Source: Prosthecobacter fusiformis (GTDB lineage Bacteria; Verrucomicrobiota; Verrucomicrobiia; Verrucomicrobiales; Verrucomicrobiaceae). From it: DNA of 64,000 bases. The translations under genes and the position numbers were made by a program. Below the pieces are notes generated by a model. The model did no database searches. It had not been told where the DNA came from and worked only from the letters and a program-made list of their open reading frames with translations. The DNA lies in the NCBI RefSeq assembly GCF_004364345.1, contig NZ_SOCA01000008.1, positions 62,001-126,000 of the forward strand. The letters are read 5' to 3'. How positions within the stretch are numbered: position 1 is the stretch's first letter; each line of letters begins with the position of its first letter. Below, one piece after another: positions 51,784 to 60,835 of the stretch.

Positions 51784-52758
51784 TCACTTTACCGCTTCAG
51801 CCCGCGCCTTGTCCATCACAGACTTCAGCGTCACCTCCGCACCGCCCTGGCGTTTGCTCTCATCCGCCGCCTCCATAAACGCATAAATCTCCAGCGTTTC
51901 CTGCGCGCTCACCGGAGCCACCCCCGTGCGAAAGAAATGCACGATGGAAACCAGCAGCGGATCATACCCGGCGGAGGACCCCACCGCCGCCTCCCCCTTT
52001 TCGCCCACCGCCTTGCCGCCATAGCCCTTGCCCTCGGTGAAAGTGCCCGTGCGCCCGCCCTCCCATGTGCCCACCACCTTGATTTTACCATCCTCTGTTA
52101 GGCCACGCTTCACCGAAACACAGCCCTTGCCCATCACCGTAAACAGACTCTCCACCCCATGGATGCCATACCAGAAAAGATCCGGGTGCGTCACCTCCAG
52201 GGATGCCGGGCTAAAAGTCTCCGCCTGCATCACCCGCCCGATGCTGCCCCCGCGCACCTCCTGGGTATCCTTGCCGAAACGCAGTGACGACGATGAAAAC
52301 ACCGGCACCCCCGCCTTCTCCGCCTCATCAAAGATCTTGATCGCATCCACCAGCGTCCCCGCGATGGGCTTGTCAATATACACCGGCTTCCCCGCCTTCA
52401 GGCACGGCAGCAGTTGCTCCAGATGCGGACGCCCGTCATTCGTCTCCAGGAACACCACATCCACCTTCTCCAGCAGCGCCTCAATGCTCGTCACGATCTC
52501 CACCCCCATCGCCTTCACCTTCTCCGTGTATTCAGGCACCCGCTTCGTGCTGCTCTCGATGTCTTTCGATCCTTGTGGGTAGGCCGCCACCATTCTCACC
52601 CCCATCACCTCCGGCTTCTGCGGATCCGCATTCAGCGTTTTAGAAAAAGCCAGCACATGGGACGTATCCAGGCCGATGATCCCGGCACGGATGTTTTGAG
52701 CTGAAACCGGCGAAACCGCCAGCAGGCCGGCCACAAGAAAAAAGAAGGAGCGCATCAT
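51784..52758 (-). CDS. Exported Gfo/Idh/MocA-family oxidoreductase
   Basis: 324 residues with a signal peptide (FFFLVAGLLAVSPVSAQ). The Rossmann start is IRAGIIGLDTSHVLAFSKTL, less canonical than GxGxxG; VDVVFLETNDGRPHLEQLLP and the catalytic-region AGKPVYIDKPIAGTLVDAIK identify the family. The C-terminal domain includes WYGIHGVESLFTVMGKG. Secreted family members are typical of Planctomycetes/Verrucomicrobiota and act on sugars. It precedes the DegQ-type gene with only a short gap from the longer DegQ frame; likely independent. Confidence 0.88.
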   Translation of the reverse strand: MMRSFFFLVAGLLAVSPVSAQNIRAGIIGLDTSHVLAFSKTLNADPQKPEVMGVRMVAAYPQGSKDIESSTKRVPEYTEKVKAMGVEIVTSIEALLEKVDVVFLETNDGRPHLEQLLPCLKAGKPVYIDKPIAGTLVDAIKIFDEAEKAGVPVFSSSSLRFGKDTQEVRGGSIGRVMQAETFSPASLEVTHPDLFWYGIHGVESLFTVMGKGCVSVKRGLTEDGKIKVVGTWEGGRTGTFTEGKGYGGKAVGEKGEAAVGSSAGYDPLLVSIVHFFRTGVAPVSAQETLEIYAFMEAADESKRQGGAEVTLKSVMDKARAEAVK

Positions 52759-52848
52759 GGAGCCTCACAATACGCCCACCCCGCCCCCGCCTTTCCGACT
52801 CATGACATCCGCATAGACATCCGTCACAATCCGCAGGGTGCGCCACAC

Positions 52849-53104
52849 GTAGCTGCGCCCACCAGGGCGTGGAGGTCAATGTAGCTGCGCCCGCCAGGGC
52901 GTGGGGCTCAATGTAGCTGCGCCCGCCAGGGCGTGGAGGTTTGGGAAGTATCGAAGCCAGGAGAACCCCCACCCACTCGCTGGCGCGAGAAGCCACACGT
53001 AGCTGCGCCCACCAGGGCGTGGGGTTTGAGAGGTATCGAAACCACGAGAACCCCCGCCCACTCGCTGGAGCCACAGGTGGCTGTCGAAACGACGAGCGGG
53101 GGTT
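52849..53104. repeat. Tandem array of a 24-base GTAGCTGCGCCC-CCAGGGCGTGG unit with long inverted repeats
   Basis: Four copies of the core start at 52849, 52881, 52913 and 52999; the first three are spaced exactly 32 bases apart. Each core holds a small palindrome (CGCCC/GGGCG). The last two belong to an 86-base larger unit (52913-52998, 52999-53084) sharing TATCGAA and GAGAACCCCC segments. Further palindromes are AGCCAC-AG-GTGGCT (53069-53082) and AACCCCCGC (53049-53057) with GCGGGGGTT (53096-53104). It lies between the oxidoreductase and TPR genes; no ORF here is credible. Confidence 0.8.
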
Positions 53105-53149
53105 TTGCCGAGCTAAAGCTCTGGAGTACTTTGCCTGCCTCACGCCCCC

Positions 53150-54886
53150 TTACTCTGCGCTCTTCTTCAGCCCATCTTCGATGCGCTTCCTTACATCCGG
53201 TGATGTCGGCTGCAAATCGCGCGCCTTTTCAAACTGCTCACGCGCCTTCGCCTTGTTGTTCATCTTCAGATACACCTGGCCGATGTGCTCGATGATCTCC
53301 GCATCATCCGGTTGCAGACCGGGCAGCAGGGTCACGGCACGCTGCAGTTCCTTCAGCGCATTCGGGTAGTCGCCTTTTTTGAAGTGCCACCAGCCCAGGC
53401 TGTCCACAAAGGCCGCATTGTCCGGCTGCAGCTCATTGGCCTTGTTGATCAGCTCCCCTGCCTTGTCCAGGTGCCGCTCCAGTTCCAGCCACATGTAGCC
53501 CAGGTAGTTCATCGTATTGGCCGCAGCCTCCACATCATCCTTCGGCGTCAGCGTGATGGACTTTTCAAAAATACGCCCCGCATCCTCCGGGCGGCCGCCG
53601 CGCTCCAGAGTCACCGCGTATTGGAAATAAAACCGGTGGTTGATCAGCTCCCCCTGGCCCGTTTCAGCCAGCTTATCCGCCTTTTCAAAAGCCTGGATGG
53701 CCTTGTCCCAGTGTTGCAGAGACCGCTCTGCCAGCGCCGCCTGCACATAAAACATCGCCTGCTCAGGAAAGAGCAGGATGGACCGATGGCTGAGCTGCAC
53801 CAGTTTTTCATAAAGCTGGGCCCGCAGCAGCAGCTCGCCCAGGTATAAATAATCGTCCCCCTCCCCGCCGCCGATCTGGATGGCCGCCTCCAGGTGCTTC
53901 ACCGCATTGGCGAAGTCCTCCCGGGATTCATACACACTGGCCAGCATTCGCTGCTGCTCCACATCCCGCGGGTCCGCCTCCACCACAGCCACCAGTTGCT
54001 CCAGCGCCTTATCCTTCTCACCAAAGGCATCCAGAAGACGGTACAACAGCTTCCTCGCGTGCAGGTTGCCACTTTGGGCCACCATCTTGGCGCACAGATC
54101 CCGCGCCTCCTCCAGTTGATTGGTCAGCAGGTAATACTGCGCCACCTCCAGTTGCACCGGCTCGTTTTTCACCCCGGGTGCATGCTTCAGCGCCTTGGCA
54201 TAAAAAGCATTCACCCGCTTCACGTGCTCATCCCGCATCTCCGCCTGGGCCAGCGGCCACACCTGCTGCGCAGCACGCCCCAGCGTCAGCCAGAAATCCG
54301 GCACCGCCACTTCCAGGCGCAGCGCCTTGTCCATCACGGCCATCGCCGCATCCCGGTCTCCCTGCGTCAGGTAGGTCACAGCGGCAAAGCCATACACCTC
54401 CGCCTTTTTGGGGAATTTCTTCAGCGCTGTATCCAGCGTCTGCCGTGCACGGTCATTTTCAAACGGATCATCCGGCGCATACGTGGCACAAAAACGTGCC
54501 AGATTTAGATACGGCGCCGGGTCCTCCGGGCTCGCTTTCACCGTCTTCAGCAGGATCTCGATCGCCAGCTCACGCCCACGAAAGCTGTAGGCCAGCTCCG
54601 CCGTGTGCATGGCCAGGTCAGGATTGGCAGGATCCGCCTCCAGAGCCGCCAGATAATGATCCAGCGCCTCGCGGAGTTTTCCGGAGTTTTCAAACTGGAG
54701 CGCACTGGTGTAATGCGCCAGCGCCGCAGCCACAGCTTCCCCATCACGCTGCAAATGCAGGGCGCTGGGGCTTGTGAGGGCGGGCAGAGACAAATCTGCC
54801 TGCTCAGGGGGCTGGCTCCCCGCTCCAAAGAGCGGGGCGACCAGTCCGAGCAGGCAGAGTCGAAGTCGGCGGCAGCTTCCAGACAT
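53150..54886 (-). CDS. Exported tetratricopeptide repeat protein
   Basis: 578 residues from the ATG at 54886 (MSGSCRRLRLCLLGLVAPLF), with a signal peptide; an ATG at 54940 is possible. TPR helices run from about residue 50 to the C-terminus, for example ALDHYLAALEADPANPDLAM, AMAVMDKALRLEVAVPDFWL and NPA-like FVDSLGWWHFKKGDYPNAL. The latter blocks resemble the BamD/LapB-like arrangement found in many envelope TPR proteins. It probably serves as a scaffold for protein interactions in the periplasm. It is downstream of the 34-codon basic gene, same strand. Confidence 0.87.
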   Translation of the reverse strand: MSGSCRRLRLCLLGLVAPLFGAGSQPPEQADLSLPALTSPSALHLQRDGEAVAAALAHYTSALQFENSGKLREALDHYLAALEADPANPDLAMHTAELAYSFRGRELAIEILLKTVKASPEDPAPYLNLARFCATYAPDDPFENDRARQTLDTALKKFPKKAEVYGFAAVTYLTQGDRDAAMAVMDKALRLEVAVPDFWLTLGRAAQQVWPLAQAEMRDEHVKRVNAFYAKALKHAPGVKNEPVQLEVAQYYLLTNQLEEARDLCAKMVAQSGNLHARKLLYRLLDAFGEKDKALEQLVAVVEADPRDVEQQRMLASVYESREDFANAVKHLEAAIQIGGGEGDDYLYLGELLLRAQLYEKLVQLSHRSILLFPEQAMFYVQAALAERSLQHWDKAIQAFEKADKLAETGQGELINHRFYFQYAVTLERGGRPEDAGRIFEKSITLTPKDDVEAAANTMNYLGYMWLELERHLDKAGELINKANELQPDNAAFVDSLGWWHFKKGDYPNALKELQRAVTLLPGLQPDDAEIIEHIGQVYLKMNNKAKAREQFEKARDLQPTSPDVRKRIEDGLKKSAE

Positions 54887-54956
54887 GGCACCTCCGTGAG
54901 CGAATCGAACTTTTCTCTTCGCGGAGCGGAGGCACATCATGTGACCTAGTTAGCGC

Positions 54957-55061
54957 TTAGGACTTATAGCGCAAACGCTTCTTGTGACGGTTCGCGCGCA
55001 TGCGCTTCTTGCGCTTGTGCTTGTTGATCTTCGTCTTTCTGCGCTTTTTCAGCGATCCCAT
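54957..55061 (-). CDS. 34-residue basic protein, AURKAIP1/COX24 (mS38/bS22-like) family
   Basis: MGSLKKRRKTKINKHKRKKR... ends RLRYKS; more than half the residues are Lys/Arg. It is too short for ordinary gene finders. The composition and the KxxKHKRKKRMRANRHKKR pattern match, from memory, the small COX24-domain proteins of Bacteroidota and Verrucomicrobiota, related to the mitochondrial mS38 and actinobacterial bS22 ribosomal proteins. A role on the small ribosomal subunit is therefore likely. It lies 70 bp upstream of the TPR gene and just after hisG. Confidence 0.82.
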   Translation of the reverse strand: MGSLKKRRKTKINKHKRKKRMRANRHKKRLRYKS

Positions 55062-55091
55062 GTCTGTGTTCTCCTGTGTTCTTGCGTCATC

Positions 55092-55976
55092 CTAGGGGAT
55101 GACTTTGTTTAGCGGATATTCCACGATGCCCTCGGCACCGAGAGCTTTGAGCCGCGGGATAATCTCCCGGACGACGGATTCCGCAATGACCGTCTCAACG
55201 GCAACCCAGTCCGCATTGGCGAGCTGGGAAATGGTGGGTGAGCGCTCAGAAGGCAGGCTGGCGACAACCTCCTCTAGAGCGGACGATGGCACGTTCATCT
55301 TCAGGCCGACCTTGTCACGAGCCTCAAGAGCGCCCCGCAGCAGCAGGACCAGTGTTTCCATCTTCTGGCGCTTCCAGGCATCCTGGAAGGCCCCTTTGCT
55401 GGACACAAGCTGAGGAAAGCTTTCCATCAGCGTGTCCACGATGCGAAGTTTGTTGGCGCGCAGGGAACTGCCGGTCTCCGTGATGTCCACGATGGCATCC
55501 ACGAGCTCAGGCACCTTCACTTCCGTGGCACCCCAGCTAAATTCGACCTCGGCTTTCACCCCGTTTTTTTCCAGGTAGGCCTCCGTCAGGCCCACGGCCT
55601 CGGTGGCGATGCGCTTGCCCTGCAAATCTTTCACGGACTTGATCGGGGAATCCTCCGGCACCACCAGCACCCAGCGGGTGGCATTGGAGGTGGCCCGGCT
55701 GTAATTGAACTCCGCCAGGACCTCGACGTCCGCCTTGTTTTCGGCGATCCAGTCCTTGCCCGTGATGCCGCAGTCCAAAAAGCCATGGTCCACATAACGC
55801 CCGATTTCCTGGGCGCGAAGGAGGCGCAGCTCCAGGTCCGGATCATTCACCGTGGGCCGATAAGACCGGGAAGAAACCACCACATGAAAGCCCGCACGCT
55901 TTAAGAGTTCAAGCGTCGGCTCCTGAAGACTGCCGTTCGGCAGACCCAGTCGGAGGATGTTCTTCGGTGATTCCAT
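55092..55976 (-). CDS. hisG: ATP phosphoribosyltransferase
   Basis: First enzyme of histidine synthesis. 294 residues from the ATG at 55976 ([20 protein letters not shown]). Signature blocks are [60 protein letters not shown] and the PRPP-site [20 protein letters not shown]. The C-terminal 75 residues form the regulatory HisG_C domain, so this is the long, HisZ-independent form and probably feedback-inhibited by histidine. No other his gene is nearby. Confidence 0.95.
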   Translation of the reverse strand: MESPKNILRLGLPNGSLQEPTLELLKRAGFHVVVSSRSYRPTVNDPDLELRLLRAQEIGRYVDHGFLDCGITGKDWIAENKADVEVLAEFNYSRATSNATRWVLVVPEDSPIKSVKDLQGKRIATEAVGLTEAYLEKNGVKAEVEFSWGATEVKVPELVDAIVDITETGSSLRANKLRIVDTLMESFPQLVSSKGAFQDAWKRQKMETLVLLLRGALEARDKVGLKMNVPSSALEEVVASLPSERSPTISQLANADWVAVETVIAESVVREIIPRLKALGAEGIVEYPLNKVIP

Positions 55977-56296
55977 TTGGTCGGGGAAAAGGGCGCGCAA
56001 AGTAGCGGGGTTTGGCAGGGTGCAAAGGATTATTTAACCGGGATGCCGCGATTCACCGCCAGACAGCCCTAAAAACCGCCCTCCATCCCCGCAGTTTAGC
56101 GGCTTCGCCACCCACCCCCCGAAAAAAAGCAGCCGCATTTTTTCTTCAATTCCTACTAGACAAGGATGAATAAGAGATCAATATCCTACACGTTCAGTAT
56201 GATTACTGTGAGGTTACAAGGCCAGCAGTTGAACCAAGCCCGCCGCGTCCTGCGGAGGTGCCTGCTCATCTCTCACCCCCCGCCTTACCCCGCATC
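55977..56296. other. 320-bp gap between hisG and the PEP-CTERM gene
   Basis: It must hold both divergent promoters. I see a poly-A/poly-C rich stretch (56121-56160) and short AT-rich blocks but no clear promoter, RNA or gene; open frames through it have no ribosome site. Confidence 0.4.
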
Positions 56297-59200
56297 ATGT
56301 CTGCTGCTCCCAAGCGCCTATCCGCGTATTCAAGCCAGGTCCTTAGCCTGCTTGCCCTTCCATTCATCGGCACAGCTCCCCTCCTTTCCCAGACCCTTTA
56401 CTGGGATACTAACGGCAGCACCCCTGGAGCCGACGGCCCCTCACCTTCCGGCCTTTGGAATACGACGGCCACCACCTTCAGCACGGAAAGCACAGGCACA
56501 ACGGCCCCCGTCTCTTGGGCCAACAGTGGGGCCGCCACCGCGATCTTTGCCGCAGGCAGTGATGCCACCGGCCCCTACACTGTCACCCTGGGTGCCGGGA
56601 TTCCTTTGAACCTGGCCGGTCTCACCGTCCAGAGCGGCCAGCTCACCCTGGCCTCACAAACCGCGGACGACACGCTGAATTTTGGCACCCTGCCCGCCAC
56701 CATCAGCATTGCCGGTGGTGCCTCCCTCCTCCTTCAGGCCGCCAGCACCGGCACAGGCGGCCTCGTCAAAACCGGCACCGGCATTCTGGAGCTTGATGCC
56801 GCATCTGCCCCTGGCGGCAATTACACCGTCAACGCTGGTGAACTGCGCATCGCCAGCGGCACCACCATCTCCGCAGGAACACTGAGCCTGGGCGGTAGCG
56901 CAGGAAACACCAGCACCCTCACCCTCGCCGCCGGTTCCACCCTCAATCTGGATGGCAACATCTCCTTCCTGAATGCCAACACCCCGCTGGCAGCCACCAT
57001 CCAGGGTCCAGGCAGCATCAACCTGAACGGCTCCCGCACCATCACCGTCCAGAACATCGGTTCACTCACAGACCTCACCATCGCCGCCGTGTTAGCCGAT
57101 GGCAGTGAATCCTCCGGCATCACCAAAAACGGCCCCGGCACCCTGGTCCTTCAGGGTGCCAACACCTACTCCGGAGCCACCCTGCTGAATATCGGCAGTT
57201 TGATCATTCAGGGAAATTCCGGCAGCATCGCCAGCAGCAGCGAACTCAACATCGCCGCCGCCCTCACCGCCACCATCGGCAGCCTGGCGGATACAGCCAG
57301 CGTCAACCGCCTGGGCGATACCGCCGACATCACCCTGAACAGCAGCGCCGCAGGCGGCTCCACGCTCATTTACAACGGCCCAGACCTGGCCGTGGCAGGC
57401 ATCCATCAGGAAACCGCCGGCACCCTCACCTGGGCAGGCAATCACCGCAACTCCCTCACCCTGCAACCTGGGGATGGAGACCAGGTCGAACTCCGTTTTT
57501 CATCCCTCATCCGCACCGAAAACCCCACAGGCTATGTCCGTGGCAACCAGCTTGGCTCAGCCGCAGGAACCGCCAATTCCTCCCGCCTCTTTTTTGACAC
57601 CGCCCCCACCCTCACGGGCGGCATCGTCCCATGGCTCATCGTACACGGCCTGGAGGAAAATGCCATCCCCGCCTTCGCCACCTACGATGCCACCACAGGC
57701 CTCAAAGCACAGACTGGCACCGTCGCCCCCGGCAGCGCCACTACAGGATCAAACGTCCTCAAATCAGCCGCTGGGACCGTCAGCATCAACACCAGCGTCA
57801 ATGTCAATTCATGGACCAACAGCGCCACTGGCAATACCAACCTGGGAGCCAACGTCACCCTCGGCATCCAAAGCGGTGCCCTGCTCTTCACCAGCAACGG
57901 CAACATTAATTCAGGCACGCTGGACCTGGGCAGCGCCCATCCAGGTTTCTTTCACCTCGTCAGCACAGGGAACGTCACGGCTGCCATCAGCAGCACCATC
58001 ACCGGCACCCAGGGCCTCACCCTCAGCGGCTCAGGCACCGGCACCAGAACACTTACCCTCAGCGGTAACAATACCTTCACCGGAGGCGTCAATGTTTATA
58101 CAGGCATCCTCAACATCACCAACGCCGGAGCCCTAAATGCCAACGGAACGAACTCACTCACAGTTCAAATGGGCGGCAGCGTACGCCTCAACGGAAACTC
58201 CATCACCGTCAGCGGACTGGAAGGAAACGGAAACATCAACAGCTTCACCGGCAGCACCACCGCCATCCTGCGGGTGAACGGCGGCGGGCAGTTCGACGGC
58301 ACTTTGACCAACGGCACCAATGGCACCCTGGGCCTAACCAAATCTGGCACCACGGCTCTCGTTCTGGCGGGTGCCAATACCTACACCGGCCCGACAGTCG
58401 TGCAAAACGGTGTCCTCCACATCAATGCCACCGGCGGCAACGCAGGCACAAACGGCAGCCTCATCGGAACCAGCAGCATTCACGTCCAGCAGGGGGCCGT
58501 CCTCCGCATCAACAACGGCAATGCCAACAACAACAATACCAACCGGCTGGATGACACCGCCCCCATCACCCTTTCCGGCGGCACTCTAAACTTTACCATC
58601 AACGGCAACAACATCGCTTACTCAGAGACCGTCGGCGTCATCACACTGACCGCCGGAGCCAGCCAGATCTCCTCCGGCCAGGCAGGTGATGCAGGCGGCA
58701 CCTCCACTCTCACCATCTCCGGCCTCGCCACACGCCCCGTCGGTGCCACCCTAAACTTCAGCGGCACCGGCCTGGGCACCAACCTCCGCAACCGGGTGGA
58801 AATCGGCGGCCTCACCCCCGGTTTCCTCGGCGGCTGGGCCACTGTGGGTAACGACTTCGCCAAATACGTCGCCGACCTGGACTCCAACACCGTCGGCAAC
58901 CAGGGCAGCGTCACCGCCCTGACCGCCGCAGAATACACCACCACTCATGCCAATGATGCCACCACCCCCTGGAGTGCCACCATTCATGCCAAACCCGCCG
59001 CTGATCAGGCCGCTGCCCAGGGCATCAACACCTCACGGGAAGTCCTCTCCCTCGTCCTCGCCAATGGCATCGACCTCACCCAGGGCGGCGGCACCCTCGC
59101 CATCATCAGCGGCGGCCTCATCAAACTGGGCGGCACGGTGAATACCACGGCCGCAGGAAACCGCAGCCAGATCAATGGTGGCACCCTCACTGCTGGAAAC

Positions 59201-59986
59201 TCCTCCTCCGCAGCGGAACTTTTTGTTCGCGTTACAGGTGCCAATCTAAACATCGGCTCCGTCATCGCCAACAACGCCCAAGGCGGCAGCGTCACTTTCG
59301 TCAAATCCGGCGCAGGCACGGTCAATCTCAGTGCCGCCAATACCTTCACCGGCGGCGTCTTCCTCAATGAAGGCAGCCTGCGTGCCAACAACACCACTGG
59401 CTCCGCCACTGGCACAGGCAGCATCGTCACCGCGCTCGGCACCACCTTCGGCGGCAGCGGCCTCATCACCCCCGCAGCCAATGCCAGCATCACCGTCAAT
59501 GGCAGCCTCTCCATCGGCAATCTCAATGACACCGCTGCGGCAGACTTGGGCATCGCCATCTCAGGCACCGGCACCCTCGCCTTGAACAGCATCGTCCAGT
59601 TTGATCTCTTCACCAATGCAGGCACCGGCACACTCAATCCCCTCACCGCCGCAGACCTTCTCGACATCGACGCCCCTTCCTGGGCCAATATCAGCCTCGG
59701 CAGCGCCTCCACCCTCCAGGTCGCCACTTCCCTCACCTCCACCTCATTCGTCGCGGGGGATTCCTGGAAACTCTTCGACTGGGCCGGCATCGCCGATGGC
59801 ACCCCTCTCGTCCAGGGCAGCAACGGCTTCGCCCTCCTGGACCTCCCTACCCTGGCCAATGGCCTCTACTGGGACACGTCAGAGCTTTTCACCACGGGAT
59901 ACCTCATCGTCGCCATCCCGGAGCCAGGACGCGCCTCCCTGATCCTCGCCGGGATCGCTCTCGGCTTTCTCCGCCGCCGTCGTTAA
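56297..59986 (+). CDS. PEP-CTERM protein with autotransporter-associated beta-strand repeats
   Basis: About 1229 residues from the ATG at 56297 (MSAAPKRLSAYSSQVLSLLA) with a signal peptide; an ATG at 56258 adds 13 residues. The body is a low-complexity, Gly/Thr/Asn-rich beta-helix with PATR-type repeats such as TLTLSGNNTFTGGVNVYTG, ALVLAGANTYTGPTVVQNG and VNLSAANTFTGGVFLNEG. It ends AIPEPGRASLILAGIALGF-LRRRR, a PEP-CTERM anchor cleaved by an exosortase. It is expected to be exported and surface-linked or part of an extracellular matrix. No autotransporter barrel is present. Confidence 0.92.
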   Translation: MSAAPKRLSAYSSQVLSLLALPFIGTAPLLSQTLYWDTNGSTPGADGPSPSGLWNTTATTFSTESTGTTAPVSWANSGAATAIFAAGSDATGPYTVTLGAGIPLNLAGLTVQSGQLTLASQTADDTLNFGTLPATISIAGGASLLLQAASTGTGGLVKTGTGILELDAASAPGGNYTVNAGELRIASGTTISAGTLSLGGSAGNTSTLTLAAGSTLNLDGNISFLNANTPLAATIQGPGSINLNGSRTITVQNIGSLTDLTIAAVLADGSESSGITKNGPGTLVLQGANTYSGATLLNIGSLIIQGNSGSIASSSELNIAAALTATIGSLADTASVNRLGDTADITLNSSAAGGSTLIYNGPDLAVAGIHQETAGTLTWAGNHRNSLTLQPGDGDQVELRFSSLIRTENPTGYVRGNQLGSAAGTANSSRLFFDTAPTLTGGIVPWLIVHGLEENAIPAFATYDATTGLKAQTGTVAPGSATTGSNVLKSAAGTVSINTSVNVNSWTNSATGNTNLGANVTLGIQSGALLFTSNGNINSGTLDLGSAHPGFFHLVSTGNVTAAISSTITGTQGLTLSGSGTGTRTLTLSGNNTFTGGVNVYTGILNITNAGALNANGTNSLTVQMGGSVRLNGNSITVSGLEGNGNINSFTGSTTAILRVNGGGQFDGTLTNGTNGTLGLTKSGTTALVLAGANTYTGPTVVQNGVLHINATGGNAGTNGSLIGTSSIHVQQGAVLRINNGNANNNNTNRLDDTAPITLSGGTLNFTINGNNIAYSETVGVITLTAGASQISSGQAGDAGGTSTLTISGLATRPVGATLNFSGTGLGTNLRNRVEIGGLTPGFLGGWATVGNDFAKYVADLDSNTVGNQGSVTALTAAEYTTTHANDATTPWSATIHAKPAADQAAAQGINTSREVLSLVLANGIDLTQGGGTLAIISGGLIKLGGTVNTTAAGNRSQINGGTLTAGNSSSAAELFVRVTGANLNIGSVIANNAQGGSVTFVKSGAGTVNLSAANTFTGGVFLNEGSLRANNTTGSATGTGSIVTALGTTFGGSGLITPAANASITVNGSLSIGNLNDTAAADLGIAISGTGTLALNSIVQFDLFTNAGTGTLNPLTAADLLDIDAPSWANISLGSASTLQVATSLTSTSFVAGDSWKLFDWAGIADGTPLVQGSNGFALLDLPTLANGLYWDTSELFTTGYLIVAIPEPGRASLILAGIALGFLRRRR

Positions 59987-60116
59987 TCCTCTTCGCCAAA
60001 AAAAAACTTCCGCTTTCGTGAAGTCGGTTTCCCCGCCCTTGCCACCTCCTGCCGGATAACCGATATTTGGGCATCGGAGAATTTCCGCCCGCCACCACTC
60101 CACCCTTTTCCCCGCC

Positions 60117-60197
60117 TGGGGAAAAAATCCCCATTCAATCCCCATCGCAAGTTACTGAGCCTCAAGCCATTACCCGGAATCTTCCCCAAATGGGGAA
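60117..60197. promoter_or_regulatory. Repeated TGGGGA/TCCCCA palindromes upstream of the gene at 60283
   Basis: TGGGGA-aaaaa-TCCCCA (60117-60133) and TTCCCCA-aa-TGGGGAA (60182-60197) are inverted repeats of one motif, and further TTCCCCA half sites lie at 60209-60230. The clustering in a 296-bp gap suggests binding sites for a dimeric regulator. The first could instead serve as a terminator for the PEP-CTERM gene, but no T-run follows. Confidence 0.35.
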
Positions 60198-60282
60198 AAA
60201 GTGTGCGAGCTTCCCCATTTCCCCATTCCCCTACAGAAATGATTCGCCCTGAACACTTTGTGCCTTATGCTGACTAACCCTA

Positions 60283-60816
60283 ATGCACACGGATTATGAC
60301 ATCCAATACGCCCTGGAAAACACCCAGGTTCTTCATGAACCTGACCGGCGCATTGACACCTTTGGTTCCACCCAGTTTGAATTTCAGCTCGTCTCCGAGC
60401 TGATGGACAGCGTGAACACCACGCGCATCCGCACGGGCAAACTCACGGCGGAAAAACCCCTCATCCTACGCCCCGACCCGGCTGCGGTTGCCGATTTTGA
60501 CTTCGATGGTTTCGGCCCCCAGGGAGATGCCTTCGGCACTTTCCTCAAGGAAAACCTGCACCGTCTTGCCATCCTCAAATATGGCTTCAAATTCAAAATG
60601 GATGACATGACCGAGGACCTCATCCACGAGCCGATGGAAGCCGTCTGCGGCAAGCTCCTGGAAGAAATCCGCTACACGGGCAATCCAATGCGCGCCATCA
60701 TCGCCGGCGTGGATGACACCTGGGAGATCTGCCTCCTCAAATTCACCGTGGAAATGATCGAAAAGTCCCAAAAGATCAACCTCTTCGACTTTAAGCGGCG
60801 CGGCCTCCTCGGCTGA
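60283..60816 (+). CDS. Conserved-looking hypothetical protein
   Basis: 177 residues, soluble, with no domain I recognise. The start MHTDYDIQYALENTQVLHEP is acidic, and the C-terminus (FTVEMIEKSQKINLFDFKRR) is amphipathic helical. Regular codon use and 20-bp spacing to the LysM gene indicate a real gene in an operon with the LysM protein and accA. Function unknown. Confidence 0.8.
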   Translation: MHTDYDIQYALENTQVLHEPDRRIDTFGSTQFEFQLVSELMDSVNTTRIRTGKLTAEKPLILRPDPAAVADFDFDGFGPQGDAFGTFLKENLHRLAILKYGFKFKMDDMTEDLIHEPMEAVCGKLLEEIRYTGNPMRAIIAGVDDTWEICLLKFTVEMIEKSQKINLFDFKRRGLLG

Positions 60817-60835
60817 TTCCCGCTGTCCCCTCGCC

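Noticed and set aside
52849-53104. Possible CRISPR array
   Set aside because: Only four cores, spacers of 8 or 62 bases that are themselves similar, and no cas gene nearby.
56166-56609. 147-codon plus-strand frame ahead of and inside the PEP-CTERM gene
   Set aside because: It overlaps the signal peptide of the real gene in another frame and is Pro/Ser-rich without motifs.
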